64,000 bases of DNA from Limanda limanda (taxonomy: Eukaryota > Chordata > Actinopteri > Pleuronectiformes > Pleuronectidae): contig NW_026870603.1 of NCBI RefSeq assembly GCF_963576545.1, forward strand, positions 124,001 through 188,000. Reading direction: 5' to 3'. Both the position numbers and the translations under genes were made by a program. The notes beneath the pieces were generated by a model. That model saw only the letters and a program-made list of their open reading frames with translations, made no database searches and was not told the origin of the DNA. Shown here in pieces: positions 63,928 through 64,000 of this stretch (positions are counted from its first letter, which is position 1; every line of letters begins with the position of its first letter).

Positions 63928-64000
63928 ATAACTTTTTTTGTGAAGGTCGGAGAGACTTGGAAAGTGGTTGCATCTGGACTAATTTGGGTCCTGCGGATCG

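Larger units (their letters stand above)
1..64000 (+). repeat. Two-monomer satellite array with embedded TTAGGG motifs (whole window)
   Basis: Seen directly: 400 head-to-tail units with no inversion and no intervening unique DNA. There are 255 long A units (163 bp), 21 A2 units (157 bp) and 124 B units (155 bp, last one truncated). Four units have indels, and the lengths sum to exactly 64,000. A is about 47% GC and B about 48% GC. B is never adjacent to B. A2 units start at 1615, 2253, 3853, 4646, 5284, 8326, 11361, 28034, 38145, 45851, 49212, 51764, 52410, 54809, 55455, 56574, 59128, 59929, 60722, 61523 and 62960. The G-rich telomere strand is always the plus strand. Known: satellites with nucleosome-sized monomers and higher-order repeats are typical of eukaryotic heterochromatin, and telomere-like satellites are often subtelomeric or interstitial. 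Inferred: a non-coding structural array. The species is not identifiable from this sequence. Confidence 0.97.
61835..64000 (+). repeat. Right block, 14 units, last one truncated
   Basis: B units start at 62161 (C5G), 62642, 63117 (159 bp) and 63928 (73 bp present, cut by the window edge). The A2 at 62960 carries GCGCAC without the post-B change. Private changes are frequent: AAATTGGG in the A at 62316, CATCCCTG at 62642, GTAACGCG at 63439 and ATAGGG in the A at 63765. The array evidently continues past 64000. Confidence 0.88.

Noticed and set aside
1..64000. CRISPR array
   Set aside because: Units are 155-163 bp with no short conserved repeat separated by unique spacers; the variable positions are point substitutions shared among many units.
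1..64000. Terminal telomere
   Set aside because: Never more than three TTAGGG in a row, always inside a 157-163 bp monomer.
1..64000. Transposon, tandem rDNA/5S or tRNA array
   Set aside because: I saw no transposase-like frame, terminal inverted repeats, 5S A/C-box structure or tRNA cloverleaf in either monomer.
1..64000. CENP-B box or known alpha-satellite-like centromere motif
   Set aside because: I could not find the TTCG....A..CGGG core in either monomer; the CTTCGGAAG element is a short palindrome and does not fit.

Overview
The whole 64,000-base window is one uninterrupted head-to-tail satellite DNA array. I find no gene, RNA gene, transposon, CRISPR array or unique spacer. Two related monomers build it. 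Monomer A is 163 bp, or 157 bp in a short form called A2. Monomer B is 155 bp. Taking each monomer to start at its ATAAC just before the T7 tract, the window holds 400 consecutive units: 276 A (255 long, 21 short) and 124 B, the last B cut by the window edge. Unit lengths, including four indel units, sum exactly to 64,000, so no base is unaccounted for. All units point the same way.

Monomer A carries a telomere motif, G3(TTAG3)3 (A2: G3(TTAG3)2), at unit positions 110-130, giving roughly 800 TTAGGG hexamers. B aligns to A without gaps over positions 1-110 but has an unrelated telomere-free segment from about 111 to 142. This points to a eukaryote with TTAGGG telomeres, a group that includes vertebrates, many invertebrates, filamentous fungi, brown algae, trypanosomatids and Asparagales plants. 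I cannot narrow it further. The setting is probably subtelomeric, interstitial-telomeric or pericentromeric heterochromatin, but nothing in the window anchors it to a chromosome position.

Unit order follows rules. B is never next to B; runs of one to five A separate successive Bs. Position-specific A subtypes exist. 'Post-B' A has GGGGTTGCG (A63T) and usually follows B. 'Pre-B' A* has A45G plus C98T and always precedes B. Other diagnostic substitutions (C82A, C82T, G66A, G68A, T9G, G116T in A; C5G, G33A, G68A, C102T in B) tag higher-order repeats and let duplications be followed.

Layout: 1-13286 is a mixed region with many private substitutions and small duplications (3031-bp, 7518-bp and 962-bp offsets). 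13287-24014 holds copies of a 1.28-kb eight-unit module and a 5283-bp duplication. 21292-29788 recurs at 31077-39899. 31876-39581 is tandemly duplicated as 39582-47287 (48 units, 7706 bp each). 47125-50483 is a 21-unit higher-order repeat. 50484-56573 is a 3045-bp tandem duplication (19 units each). 58647-61834 is a 1594-bp tandem duplication (10 units each). Every duplication is a whole number of monomers, as expected from in-register unequal exchange.

Long minus-strand open frames recur throughout but are an arithmetic by-product of monomer length and do not look like genes.
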